From Nocardioides alpinus (lineage in GTDB: Bacteria > Actinomycetota > Actinomycetes > Propionibacteriales > Nocardioidaceae): a stretch of 64,000 nt of DNA. Below are positions 18,851-28,400 of this stretch, piece after piece (positions within the stretch are counted from its first letter, which is position 1; every line of letters starts with the position of its first letter). Both the position numbers and the translations under genes were made by a program. Location: the NCBI RefSeq assembly GCF_900112035.1, contig NZ_FOKC01000010.1:1-64000 (forward strand). The letters are read 5' to 3'. The notes beneath the pieces were generated by a model. That model searched no databases. It was given only the letters and a program-made list of their open reading frames with translations, and was not told the DNA's origin.

Positions 18851-21492
18851 CAGGCTCCCCCCTCCAGCGTGGCGATCACGGAATCAAGCTCATCGGGCTT
18901 CACGAGGACGTCGCGGGCCTTGGATCCTTCGCTCGGACCCACCACCCCGCGGCTCTCCATGATGTCCATCAGTCGCCCGGCCTTGGCGAAGCCGACCCGC
19001 AGCTTGCGCTGCAGCATCGACGTCGAGCCGAACTGGGTGGAGACGACGAGCTCGATGGCCTGCACCACGAGCTCCATGTCGTCGCCGATGTCGTCGTCGA
19101 TGTCGCGCTTGGCCGCGGCCGGCGCGGTGACGTCCTCGATGTAGGTCGGCTCGAGCTGGTCCTTGCAGTGCTTGACGACCTGGTGGATCTCGGCCTCGGT
19201 GACCCACGACCCCTGGACACGTACGGGCTTGCTCGCGCCCATCGGCAGGAAGAGGCCGTCACCCTGCCCGACGAGCTTCTCCGCGCCGGGCTGGTCGAGG
19301 ATGACGCGGCTGTCGCCGAGCGAGCTGGTGGCGAAGGCGAGCCGCGACGGCACGTTGGCCTTGATCAGGCCGGTGACGACGTCCACCGAGGGGCGCTGCG
19401 TGGCGAGCACCAGGTGGATGCCGGCCGCGCGGGCGAGCTGGGTGATGCGCACGACCGAGTCCTCGACGTCCCGCGGCGACACCATCATCAGGTCGGCGAG
19501 CTCGTCGACGATGACGAGGAGGTAGGGGTAGGGAGTGATCTTCCGCTCGCTGCCCGCCGGGACCTCGACCTTGCCGGCGCGGACTGCCTTGTTGAAGTCG
19601 TCGATGTGGCGGAAGCCGAAGTTGGCGAGGTCGTCGTAGCGCATGTCCATCTCGCGCACGACCCACGCCAACGCCTCGGCGGCCTTCTTGGGGTTGGTGA
19701 TGATCGGCGTGATCAGGTGCGGCACGCCCTCGTAGGCGTTGAGCTCGACCCGCTTGGGGTCGATCATGATCATCCGCACCTCGTCGGGCGTCGACCGCAT
19801 CAGCACCGAGGTGATGAGCGAGTTGATGAACGACGACTTTCCGGAGCCGGTCGCGCCGGCCACCAGGAGGTGCGGCATCTTCGCCATGTTGGCGACGACG
19901 AAGCCGCCCTCGACGTCCTTGCCGAGCCCGGCCACCATCGGGTGGTGGTCGGAGCGGGCGGTGTTGGAGCGGAGCACGTCGCCGAGGGAGACGATCTCCT
20001 TGTCGAGGTTGGGGATCTCGATGCCGATCGCGGACTTGCCGGGGATCGGGCTCAGGATCCGCACGTCGGCCGAGGCGACGGCGTACGCGATGTTCTTCGA
20101 CAGCGCCGTGACCTTCTCGACCTTGACCGCGGGGCCGAGCTCGACCTCGTAGCGGGTGACCGTCGGACCGCGGGTGTAGCCGGTGACGGTGGCGTCGATG
20201 CTGAACTCGTCCATCACCTGCATGAGGCGCTCGACCACGGCGTCGCTCGCCTTGGAGCGGGCCTTGTGGACCGATCCGGGCTTGAGCACCGCGTTGCCGG
20301 GCAGGGAGTAGGTGATGTCGCCGGACAGCGCGAGCTGCTCGACGCGCTGCGGGAGCGGGGTGTGCGGCGGCGGCTCGACGGGACCCGTGTCGGGTCCGTC
20401 CGGCACCACGACGCCCGCGGGCACGGCCGGTGCCACCTCGGTGGGCGCATCGGCGAACAGGTCGATGCCGTAGTCCTCGACCGGCTCGGCCTCCTCGGCC
20501 AGTGCCTTCTTGCGCCGCTTCTTGAGCTCCCGGTCGGACAGCACCGGGGAGTCGTAGGCCGGGTCACCGAGGTCGGGGTCGACCTCGTCGTCCAGCATCG
20601 AGCGGCGGCGCGTGCGGACCGGCTTGGTCGGCTCGTCGGCCTCCGCGGACCCGGCGTCAGCGGTGCGGCCCAGCGCCTTGTCGCGCAGTGCAGCCAGCTT
20701 GACCGGGATCTGGTAGACGGGCGTGGCGGTGATGATCAGGACGCCGAAGGTCGCCAGCAGCGCCAGCAGGGGCACCACGACGTACGACGTCTGCATGAGG
20801 TCGAGCAGCAGGCTCGAGGTGACGTAGCCGACCGCTCCCCCGGCCTCCTGGAGGTTGGTGGCATCGCCGAGGACGGGCTGCGGGTTGCCGTTGGCGATGT
20901 GCACGATGCCGAGCAGACCGAGGGCGAAGGCGGTCCAGCCGATGACCTGGCGACCGGCGGGGCCGTTGCGCTCCGGGTCGCGCAGGGTGCGCCAGCCGGC
21001 GTAGACGAGGAAGAGCGGGACGAGCCAGCCGACCTTGCCGACCGCGCCGGAGGTCACCGAGCGGGCGAAGTCCATGACGCCGCCGGGCAGCTGCCACCAG
21101 ACGGCGGCAGCGACGACCAGGGCGACGCCGATGATGAAGAGGCCGACCCCGTCGCGGCGGTGCTCGGGATCGAGGTCGCGGGCCGACCGGCCGATCGAGC
21201 GGGCCGTCGCACCGACGGCGTGGGCGATGCCCAGCCAGACGGCGGCGATGCCGCGGCCGATCGCGCCGAAGCTCCGCGAGACCGGTCCGGCGCCGTTGCG
21301 CACGGCACGGGGCGCAGGACGCGCCGCGGGCTTGCGCTTGGACGCGGTGGAGCGGCTCCTGCTCTTCGCTGCGGAAGAGGAGGGGCGCTTGCTGGTACTC
21401 CGTGATCGGGTGCTCGAACCCTTGGTGGTGCTTGTCGATCGGGGCGTGCTCGAGCTCCGCGACCCCGGCGGGGAAGACGTACGGGTCGCCAT
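18850..21492 (-). CDS. ftsK: DNA translocase FtsK/SpoIIIE
   Basis: This 880-residue septal DNA pump clears chromosomal DNA from the division site. It starts with a Ser/Arg/Thr-rich basic tail (about 1-75), then four to five membrane helices (about 90-260), an acidic linker, the RecA-like motor with Walker A GATGSGKSS (about 543-551) and Walker B LVIVDELADLMM, and the C-terminal winged-helix gamma domain that reads orientation sequences. The ATG at 21492 is preceded by GTAGGG at 8 nt; a GTG at 21519 is also possible. It leads the ftsK-rodZ-rimO-pgsA run. Confidence 0.96.
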   Translation of the reverse strand: MATRTSSPPGSRSSSTPRSTSTTKGSSTRSRSTSKRPSSSAAKSRSRSTASKRKPAARPAPRAVRNGAGPVSRSFGAIGRGIAAVWLGIAHAVGATARSIGRSARDLDPEHRRDGVGLFIIGVALVVAAAVWWQLPGGVMDFARSVTSGAVGKVGWLVPLFLVYAGWRTLRDPERNGPAGRQVIGWTAFALGLLGIVHIANGNPQPVLGDATNLQEAGGAVGYVTSSLLLDLMQTSYVVVPLLALLATFGVLIITATPVYQIPVKLAALRDKALGRTADAGSAEADEPTKPVRTRRRSMLDDEVDPDLGDPAYDSPVLSDRELKKRRKKALAEEAEPVEDYGIDLFADAPTEVAPAVPAGVVVPDGPDTGPVEPPPHTPLPQRVEQLALSGDITYSLPGNAVLKPGSVHKARSKASDAVVERLMQVMDEFSIDATVTGYTRGPTVTRYEVELGPAVKVEKVTALSKNIAYAVASADVRILSPIPGKSAIGIEIPNLDKEIVSLGDVLRSNTARSDHHPMVAGLGKDVEGGFVVANMAKMPHLLVAGATGSGKSSFINSLITSVLMRSTPDEVRMIMIDPKRVELNAYEGVPHLITPIITNPKKAAEALAWVVREMDMRYDDLANFGFRHIDDFNKAVRAGKVEVPAGSERKITPYPYLLVIVDELADLMMVSPRDVEDSVVRITQLARAAGIHLVLATQRPSVDVVTGLIKANVPSRLAFATSSLGDSRVILDQPGAEKLVGQGDGLFLPMGASKPVRVQGSWVTEAEIHQVVKHCKDQLEPTYIEDVTAPAAAKRDIDDDIGDDMELVVQAIELVVSTQFGSTSMLQRKLRVGFAKAGRLMDIMESRGVVGPSEGSKARDVLVKPDELDSVIATLEGGA

Positions 21493-21531
21493 GGTCCGAA
21501 CCCTACGGCTACGTCCCACCCGTCACATGGA

Positions 21532-22410
21532 TCACAGGGATGCGTGTCGCAGCGAGCCCAACCACGGCAGCACGACGAGCAGGGTGGGCAACGCCAGGAT
21601 GGCGCCCGCCAGCACCAGGACCGCGGCGGCCTGCGCCCGGTGGCGGCCGGTGTCGCGCAGCACCTCGACCCGCGCCGCGATCGACGAGCCGGTGGACCCG
21701 AGCGCCCCCTCGGGCGCCGACGCGCCGGCGAGCGCGACGAGGGCCGACACCAGCGCGCGGCGGTCGCCGGAGCGTACGGCCGCGCGGTCCGCGAGCACCT
21801 CCACGAGCACCTCGACCTCGTGCCGGGCAGCACCGCTGGCCACCCACCGCGGGAACGCCCGGTGCAGCACGGCGAAGGCCTCGAGGACCAGGTCGTGGCG
21901 GGCCCGCAGGTGCGAGCGCTCGTGCTCGAGGACGGCCCGGAGCTCGGCCGGGGCGAGCCGGGTGAGCGTGGAGCGGGAGACGACGATCCGTGAGCCGCTC
22001 ATGCCGGGCACGCAGTAGGCCACCGGCAGGTCGTGCTCGAGCACGGACACGCCGTCGTCGACGCGGGCCACGAGGTCGACCCGCTCGCGGTGCCGGCGGC
22101 GCATCCGGCGCAGGTCCGTCCCGGTGCGGTGGCCGCTGAGGAGGAGACGCGCCGTGACCACCACCGTGACGGCCCCGGCGAGGGCCGCCACCGCGACGTC
22201 GCCCACCGCCACGGGTGGCTGCCACAGCCGGTCGGTGGCCAGCGACAGGCCGGCCCCCAGCGCGGCGAGGACCGCGGCCAGGGCGGTGCTCTGCCACAGC
22301 AGCATCGCCGCGGCCGGCGTACGCCGCAGTGCGGTCCAGCGCGACAGCGCCCACGGGAGCGGCCCGGCCAGCAGGACCGAGAGCGCCCCGAGCAGCACCG
22401 GGGTCAGCAC
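21532..22410 (-). CDS. M56-family membrane metalloprotease (BlaR1-like, no sensor domain)
   Basis: The 292-residue protein has about four hydrophobic segments (near 5-25, 35-60, 75-100 and 260-285) and a zinc motif HERSH (HExxH) in VLEHERSHLRARHD near residue 170. This is the peptidase region of BlaR1/MecR1-type M56 proteases, which cleave a BlaI-type repressor after sensing a signal. The extracellular penicillin-binding domain of BlaR1 is absent, as in many actinobacterial M56 proteins paired with BlaI. The GTG start lies 12 bp after the blaI stop, so the two form an operon. The signal it senses is unknown. Repressor cleavage is inferred from family and pairing. Confidence 0.85.
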   Translation of the reverse strand: MLTPVLLGALSVLLAGPLPWALSRWTALRRTPAAAMLLWQSTALAAVLAALGAGLSLATDRLWQPPVAVGDVAVAALAGAVTVVVTARLLLSGHRTGTDLRRMRRRHRERVDLVARVDDGVSVLEHDLPVAYCVPGMSGSRIVVSRSTLTRLAPAELRAVLEHERSHLRARHDLVLEAFAVLHRAFPRWVASGAARHEVEVLVEVLADRAAVRSGDRRALVSALVALAGASAPEGALGSTGSSIAARVEVLRDTGRHRAQAAAVLVLAGAILALPTLLVVLPWLGSLRHASL

Positions 22411-22422
22411 GGGCGAGCGCCG

Positions 22423-22785
22423 TCAGGCCAGGTCGGCCAGGGCGCGGCGCAGTGCCGCGAGGTCCTCGGCGCTGGCCTCCCCGACGAACGAGACGAGGGC
22501 CTGGTCGCGGTCGGAACCGGTCTCCCCCAGCGCCTCGTGCATCAACCCCGCGGTCATCGCGGCGCGCGACTGCCGGGGTGCGTAGCGGTAGGCCCGGCCG
22601 TCGCGCTCGCGCACCACGACGTCCTTGGCGACGAGCCGGTCGAGCACCGTCATCACGGTCGTGTAGGCGAGGTCGCGGCCGCTGAGCCGCTCGTGGACCT
22701 CCCGGCCGCTGGCGCCGGACCTCTCGCCGCTGCCCGCGTCGAGGTCCCACAGGGCCTCGAGGACGGCCTGCTCCAGCTCTCCCAT
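22423..22785 (-). CDS. blaI: BlaI/MecI/CopY-family transcriptional repressor
   Basis: This 120-residue winged-helix repressor has the family N-terminus GELEQAVLEALWDLD, a recognition region (LAYTTVMTVLDRLVAK) and a C-terminal dimerisation helix. BlaI proteins bind TACTAC/GTAGTA dyads and are inactivated by an M56 protease, which is encoded next. The ATG at 22785 has AAGG 6 nt upstream. An ATG at 22803 adds six residues, and a TAGACT -10-like hexamer lies 8 nt before it, so an almost leaderless start there is possible. Two matching dyads lie between this gene and divergent cydA, which makes autoregulation and control of cydABDC likely. Confidence 0.9.
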   Translation of the reverse strand: MGELEQAVLEALWDLDAGSGERSGASGREVHERLSGRDLAYTTVMTVLDRLVAKDVVVRERDGRAYRYAPRQSRAAMTAGLMHEALGETGSDRDQALVSFVGEASAEDLAALRRALADLA

Positions 22786-22836
22786 CCGGGACCTTGGACT
22801 CATGGATGTGGAGTCTAGAGGCCCTGCCCCACGAAG

Positions 22837-22872
22837 TACGACACGCCGTAGTATCTACTACACTTCGTAGTA
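22837..22872. promoter_or_regulatory. Tandem BlaI-type operators between blaI and cydA
   Basis: Two 17-bp dyads lie side by side: TACGACACGCCGTAGTA (22837-22853) and TACTACACTTCGTAGTA (22856-22872). Each is a TACNAC/GTAGTA pair with a 5-nt spacer, and their centres are 19 bp apart. This is the TACTAC-n-GTAGTA form recognised by BlaI repressors. A candidate cydA -10 (TAGTAT, 22868-22873) overlaps the right dyad. The left dyad covers the -35 position for the minus-strand hexamer TAGACT in front of blaI. Binding would block both promoters. The assignment is by motif only. Confidence 0.78.
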
Positions 22873-22911
22873 TTACTGCGCCGCAGCACCGATCACACAA
22901 GGGGTGTGCCC

Positions 22912-24357
22912 ATGGATGTCCTCGACATCGCCCGCTGGCAGTTCGGGATCATCACCGTCTACCACTTCCTCTTCGTCCCGCTGACGATCGGCCTCACGGC
23001 CGTCATCGCCGGCCTCGAGACCGCGTGGGTGCGCACGGGCAAGGAGGACTACCTCCGGCTGACGAAGTTCTTCGGCAAGCTGTTCCTCATCAACTTCGCC
23101 ATCGGCGTGGTGACCGGGATCGTGCAGGAGTTCCAGTTCGGGATGAACTGGTCGGACTACTCGCGGTTCGTCGGCGACGTGTTCGGTGCTCCGCTGGCGA
23201 TCGAGGGCCTGCTCGCGTTCTTCCTCGAGTCGACGTTCCTCGGTCTCTGGATCTTCGGGTGGGACAAGCTGCCCCGCGGACTGCACGCCGGCTGCATGTG
23301 GCTCGTGCACCTCGGCACGCTCGCGTCGTCGTACTTCATCCTCGCGGCCAACTCCTGGATGCAGCACCCGGTCGGCTACGTCTTCAACCCCGAGACCGGC
23401 CGCGCCGAGCTGACGGACTTCTGGGCCGTGATGTTCAACAAGGTCCAGGTCGTGACGTTCCCCCACGTCATCCTCGCTGCGTACATGACGGCCGGCACGT
23501 TCCTCCTCGGCGTCTCGGCCTACCTCTACATGAAGAAGAAGCACGAGGCCGACCGGCCGATGTACCACCGCGCCATCCGCATCGGCGCGGTCATCACGCT
23601 GCTCGCCGGGATCGGCGTCGGGATCACCGGCGACCTGCAGGGCAAGGTGATGACCGAGGTGCAGCCGATGAAGATGGCCGCCGCGGAGGGCCTCTACGAG
23701 ACGAGCGAGAGCTGCGCGCCGTTCTCCGTCTTCACCCTCGGCACCCCCGACGGGAAGGAGGAGAAGTTCTCCGTCACCATCCCGTGCCTGCTCTCCTTCC
23801 TCGGCACCGGCTCGTTCGACGGCACGGTCGAGGGCATCAACCCGCTCAGCGAGCAGTACGTCGAGGAGTTCGGGCAGGACCCCTCCTCGAAGGCGTTCAC
23901 CGACGGTGACTACACGCCCGTCATCCCCATCACCTACTGGTCCTTCCGCTTCATGATGGGCCTCGGCTTCTTCGCCGCGGCCGGCGCCGCACTGATCCTC
24001 TGGCTGACCCGCAAGGGACGTACGCCGGGAGTGCGCTGGCTCGGCGTCCTGGGACTGAGCCTGCCGATCGCCACCACGCTGGCCAGCTCGTGGGGCTGGA
24101 TCTTCACCGAGATGGGTCGCCAGCCGTGGGTGGTCTTCGGGCTGATGACCACCGAGTCCGGGGTCTCCCCCGGCGTCTCGGTGTTCGAGGCCGCGACGTC
24201 GCTGATCGTGCTCACCGCGCTCTACGCCGTCCTTGCCGTGATCGAGGTCAAGCTCCTCGTCGCCTACATCCGCAAGGGCGCGGACCCCTTCGAAGAGCCG
24301 CCCCTCGTCAAGGTCGGCGGCTCCGACGAGGACAAGCCCCTCACCTTCGCCTACTGA
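22912..24357 (+). CDS. cydA: Cytochrome bd oxidase subunit I
   Basis: The 481-residue quinol-oxidising subunit of cytochrome bd begins MDVLDIARWQFG, the family N-terminus with the early haem-ligand histidine in VYHFLFVPLTIG. It has the usual nine or so membrane helices and the conserved GRQPW segment (TEMGRQPWVVFG) near residue 400. The Q-loop is of the short kind. The ATG at 22912 has AAGGGG 7 nt upstream and is preferred to the in-frame GTG at 22906. It starts the cydA-cydB-cydDC operon. The promoter region carries two BlaI-type dyads. The enzyme reduces oxygen with high affinity without pumping protons. Confidence 0.97.
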   Translation: MDVLDIARWQFGIITVYHFLFVPLTIGLTAVIAGLETAWVRTGKEDYLRLTKFFGKLFLINFAIGVVTGIVQEFQFGMNWSDYSRFVGDVFGAPLAIEGLLAFFLESTFLGLWIFGWDKLPRGLHAGCMWLVHLGTLASSYFILAANSWMQHPVGYVFNPETGRAELTDFWAVMFNKVQVVTFPHVILAAYMTAGTFLLGVSAYLYMKKKHEADRPMYHRAIRIGAVITLLAGIGVGITGDLQGKVMTEVQPMKMAAAEGLYETSESCAPFSVFTLGTPDGKEEKFSVTIPCLLSFLGTGSFDGTVEGINPLSEQYVEEFGQDPSSKAFTDGDYTPVIPITYWSFRFMMGLGFFAAAGAALILWLTRKGRTPGVRWLGVLGLSLPIATTLASSWGWIFTEMGRQPWVVFGLMTTESGVSPGVSVFEAATSLIVLTALYAVLAVIEVKLLVAYIRKGADPFEEPPLVKVGGSDEDKPLTFAY

Positions 24358-24397
24358 CCCGCCGTCGACCGACCCGACGTCACCGAGAGAGATCATC

Positions 24398-25417
24398 ATG
24401 GAACTGACCACCGTCTGGTTCGCCCTCATCGCCGTGCTGTGGATCGGCTACTTCTGCCTGGAGGGCTTCGACTTCGGCGTCGGGATGCTGCTGCCCGTGC
24501 TGGCCCGCAACGACACCGAGCGCCGCGTCATGATCAACACCGTCGGCCCGGTCTGGGACGGCAACGAGGTGTGGGTCCTCGTCGCGGGCGGTGCGACCTT
24601 CGCCGCCTTCCCGGAGTGGTACGCCACGCTCTTCAGCGGGTTCTACCTCCCGCTGCTGCTGATCCTGGTCGCGCTGATCGTGCGCGGGTTGTCCTTCGAG
24701 TACCGCCACAAGCGTGACGACGACACGTGGCGCGGACGCTGGGACCTCGCCCTGATCGTCGGCTCGGTGGTGCCGTCGGTGCTGTGGGGCGTGGCGTTCG
24801 CCAACATCGTCGCCGGTGTACCGATCGACGCCGACAAGGAGTTCACCGGGAACCTCTTCACCCTGCTCAACCCGTTCGGCCTGCTCGGCGGTCTGGTCAC
24901 GCTGACACTGTTCGCCACCCACGGCGCGATGTTCGTCGCGCTCAAGACCGACGGCGACATCCGCCACCGGGCCCGCGCGCTGGCGGTGAAGATCGGGGTG
25001 GTGGCCGCCGTGCTGGCCGTCGCCTTCCTGTTCTGGACCCAGCTCAAGACCGGCACCGCCCTCACCGCGGTCGTCTTCGTCGTCGCCGCCCTCTCCCTGG
25101 TCGCCGGCCTGCTGGCGGCCATGGCCGGTCGCGAGGGCTGGGCCTTCGTCGGCACGTTCGTCACGATCGGGCTCGCCGTGGCCGGGCTGTTCCTCGCCCT
25201 CTTCCCCGACGTGATGCCCTCGACCACCGACCCGGCCTACTCCCTCACCACCACCAACGCGGCGGCGACGGCCTACACGCTGAAGGTGATGACGTGGGTC
25301 GCGGTGATCTTCACCCCGATCGTCCTGGGCTACCAGGCATGGACCTACTGGGTCTTCCGCAAGCGGATCTCCGTCCGCCACATCCCCACCCCCGTCACGG
25401 CGGACGCCGTCTCGTGA
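24398..25417 (+). CDS. cydB: Cytochrome bd oxidase subunit II
   Basis: The 339-residue membrane subunit pairs with CydA. It starts MELTTVWFALIAVLWIGYF and continues with EGFDFGVGMLLP, the conserved family opening, and has about eight hydrophobic helices. It lies 40 bp after cydA with GAGAGA before the ATG. Its stop overlaps the GTG start of cydDC by 4 bp (GTGA), so assembly factors are translationally coupled to the structural subunits. Confidence 0.97.
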   Translation: MELTTVWFALIAVLWIGYFCLEGFDFGVGMLLPVLARNDTERRVMINTVGPVWDGNEVWVLVAGGATFAAFPEWYATLFSGFYLPLLLILVALIVRGLSFEYRHKRDDDTWRGRWDLALIVGSVVPSVLWGVAFANIVAGVPIDADKEFTGNLFTLLNPFGLLGGLVTLTLFATHGAMFVALKTDGDIRHRARALAVKIGVVAAVLAVAFLFWTQLKTGTALTAVVFVVAALSLVAGLLAAMAGREGWAFVGTFVTIGLAVAGLFLALFPDVMPSTTDPAYSLTTTNAAATAYTLKVMTWVAVIFTPIVLGYQAWTYWVFRKRISVRHIPTPVTADAVS

Positions 25418-28400
25418 GGCCGCTCGACCCCTCGGTGCGCACCCATCTACGGCCCGCTCGCGGCGCCCTCGCGCTCGTCGTGGCGTGCGGGGTCGTCGGT
25501 GGCCTGGCCACCGTGGCCCAGGCGTTCGCGCTCGGGACGCTCGTGGTCGCCGCGGTCACCCCGCCCGCCGGCGGGTGGCACGCCGCGGCGTGGTGGCTGG
25601 CCGGCCTCGTGCTGCTGCGCACGGCGACGTCGTACGTCGGCCAGCGAGCGTCGGCGCGCGCCGCCACCGAGGTCTCCTCCGCCCTCCGCGACCGCCTCCT
25701 CCAGGCCGCTCGCCACCTCGACGACCTCTCCCCCGCCCGGCTGTCCGTGCTCGCCACGCGCGGTGTGGCCTGGGTCGAGCCCTACGTCACGCGCTACCTC
25801 CCGGCGCTCGTCCCGGCCACGGTCCTCCCGGTCGTCACGCTGGTCGCGATCACCTGGCTGGACCCGCTCTCGGGTCTGGTCGTCGCGCTCACCCTCCCGC
25901 TCGTGCCGGTCTTCGCGATCCTGGTCGGGCTCACCACGCGGGACCGGGCGCGGCTGCAGTGGCGTGCACTCGAGGCGCTGTCCGGGCACTTCCTCGACGT
26001 CGTCCGCGGGTTGCCGACCCTGGTCGCGCACCGGCGCGCCGAGGCCCAGGTCGACACGATCCGCTCGGTCACCCATCGCTACCGCAGGGCCACGGTCGAC
26101 ACCCTCAAGGTCGCCTTCGCCTCCTCGTCCGTCCTCGAGCTGGTGGCCACGCTGTCCGTCGCCCTCGTCGCGGTGACCGTCGGCCTGCGACTGGCCACCG
26201 GTTCGGTCGACTTCAGGGTCGCGCTGATCGTGCTGCTGCTGGCGCCGGAGGCCTACTGGCCGCTGCGCCGGGTCGGCGCGGAGTTCCACGCCGCCGCCGA
26301 GGGCACCGCCGCGCTCGCGGACGCCGACGCGCTGCTCGCGCGAGTCCCGTCGGCGGACGCCGGTGCCGTACGCCCCTCGTCGCCGCGACTCACCTCCGTC
26401 GCCCTGGAGATCGGCCACGACTCCCCGCTCACCGTCCCGCTGGAGCTGGACCTCCCCGAGCGCGGGCTGGTGGCGATCGCCGGCCCTTCGGGGTGCGGGA
26501 AGTCGACCCTGCTAGCCACCCTGCGCGGCGAGCTCGCGGCCGTCGCCGGCACGGTGCTCGTCGACGGCACCCCGCTCGACGAGGTGGACCCGGCATGGTG
26601 GCGCCGCCAGGTCGCCTGGGCGCCGCAGCGCCCGTGGCTGCTGGCCGACACCCTTGCCGCCAACGTCCGCCTCGGTCGCCCCGGCGCGGACGACGCGGAG
26701 GTGTGGGCAGCGCTGGACAGCGTCGGCCTCGCCGACGTCGTACGACAGCTCCCCGACGGCCTCGGCACCCTGCTCGGCGAGGACGGGGCCGGGCTCTCCG
26801 CCGGCCAGCGCGCCCGGGTGGCCCTGGCGCGGGTCGTGCTCGCCGGCCGCCCGGTCGTCCTGCTCGACGAGCCCAGTGCCCACCTCGACGAGGAGACCGA
26901 GCAGGTCCTCCTCGACACCGTCGCCACCCTGTCCCGCACCAGCCTCGTCCTCGTCGTCGCCCACCGCCCGGCCGTGCTGGCCGCCGCGGACCGGGTCATC
27001 GAGCTGTGCGCCCCCGCCCGGGTGGCGGCACCTGACACCGGGTCGGGGCCGAGGGGTGACGTACGCCGCCACCTCGAGGTCCCGATCCGGCCCACCCCAC
27101 GACCGACGGTCCTCGCGGACGAGCCCGACGGTCGCCCACGCTGGGGACTGCGCACCGCCACCCTCCTCGGTGCCCTGTCGACGGCGTCCGGTGTCGCCCT
27201 CACCGCCACCGCGGGCTGGCTGATCACCCGGGCGAGCGAGCAACCACCGGTGCTCTACCTGATGGTGGCCATCGTCGGGGTGCGGTTGTTCGGCCTGGCC
27301 CGCCCGGTCCTGCGTCACGCCGAGAGGGTGCTGAGCCACGACGTGGTCCTGCGCGAGCTCGCGGACCGACGGGCCCGGGTCTTCGCCGACCTCGTCCCGC
27401 TCGTGCCCGGCCGTCTCGGGCCGCGGCGCGGGGACCTCCTCACGCAGGTCGTCGACGACGTCGACGCGCTGCTCGACGACCGGCTCCGCGTGCGCCAGCC
27501 CGTGGTGACAGCCGCGATCGTCGGCCTCGGGGCAGCCGCGCTGACCGGGATGCTCGCGCCGCCCGCCGGCCTCGTCGTGCTGGGCGTGGCAGTCGCCGGA
27601 GCGGTCGCGTTCGCCGTGGCTCGCCGGGGCACGACCCGCACCGAGGCCCAGGTCGTCACCCGTCGTGCCGCCCTCAGCACCCGCGTCGAGGAGGTCGCCC
27701 ACGGCCTGCGCGAGCTGGAGCAGTGGGGTGCGACCGACCACGCCCTGGCAGCAGTCCGGACGGAGTCCGCGGCACTGGCGCAGGGCGTACGCCGCTCGGC
27801 GCGGGCCGTCGCGGCCGGCGCCGCGGTCGCGAGTGCCGCCGCCGGGCTCGGGGTGGTCGCGGTCGCCGCCGTCGTCGACCCGGTCTCCGTGTCGCCGGCG
27901 ATCCTGGCTCTCCTCCTGCTCGTGCCGCTCGCCCTCGCCGACGCCACAGCGGGGCTGGCGGACGCCGGCGCGCTCTCGGTGCGCGCGCAGGCAGCCCGCG
28001 CGCGGCTCGACCGCCTCGCCGCGACACCGCCGGCGGTCACCGATCCCCCGGCTCCCGAGCGCCTTCGCGCCACCCACGGGATCGAGCTCGAGGACGTCGA
28101 GCTCGGCTGGACCGACCGACCTGCCCTCGCGCTCGAGCACCTCGCCGTCCGGCCGGGCGAGCACCTCGGCATCACCGGCCCCTCGGGCTCGGGCAAGTCG
28201 ACCCTCGCCGCGACCCTGGTCCGCTTCATCGACCCCGTGTCCGGAGGGGTGCTGCTCGGCGGCACCGACCTGCGGCGGCTGGCGCTCGACGACGTACGCC
28301 GCACCGTCGGCCTCGTCGACGACGACCCGCACGTCTTCGCCTCGACGGTCGCCGAGAACGTACGCCTCGCCCGGCCGGGTGCCGGCGACGCCGACGTGCG

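Noticed and set aside
21532..22803. Beta-lactam resistance regulator pair
   Set aside because: The protease lacks a penicillin-binding domain and no beta-lactamase or PBP2a gene is in the window; the operators point to cydA and blaI instead.
24727..25413. N-terminal extension of CydDC back into cydB
   Set aside because: The extension is out-of-frame cydB sequence with an Arg-rich translation; the GTG at 25414 overlaps the cydB stop and starts the family homology.
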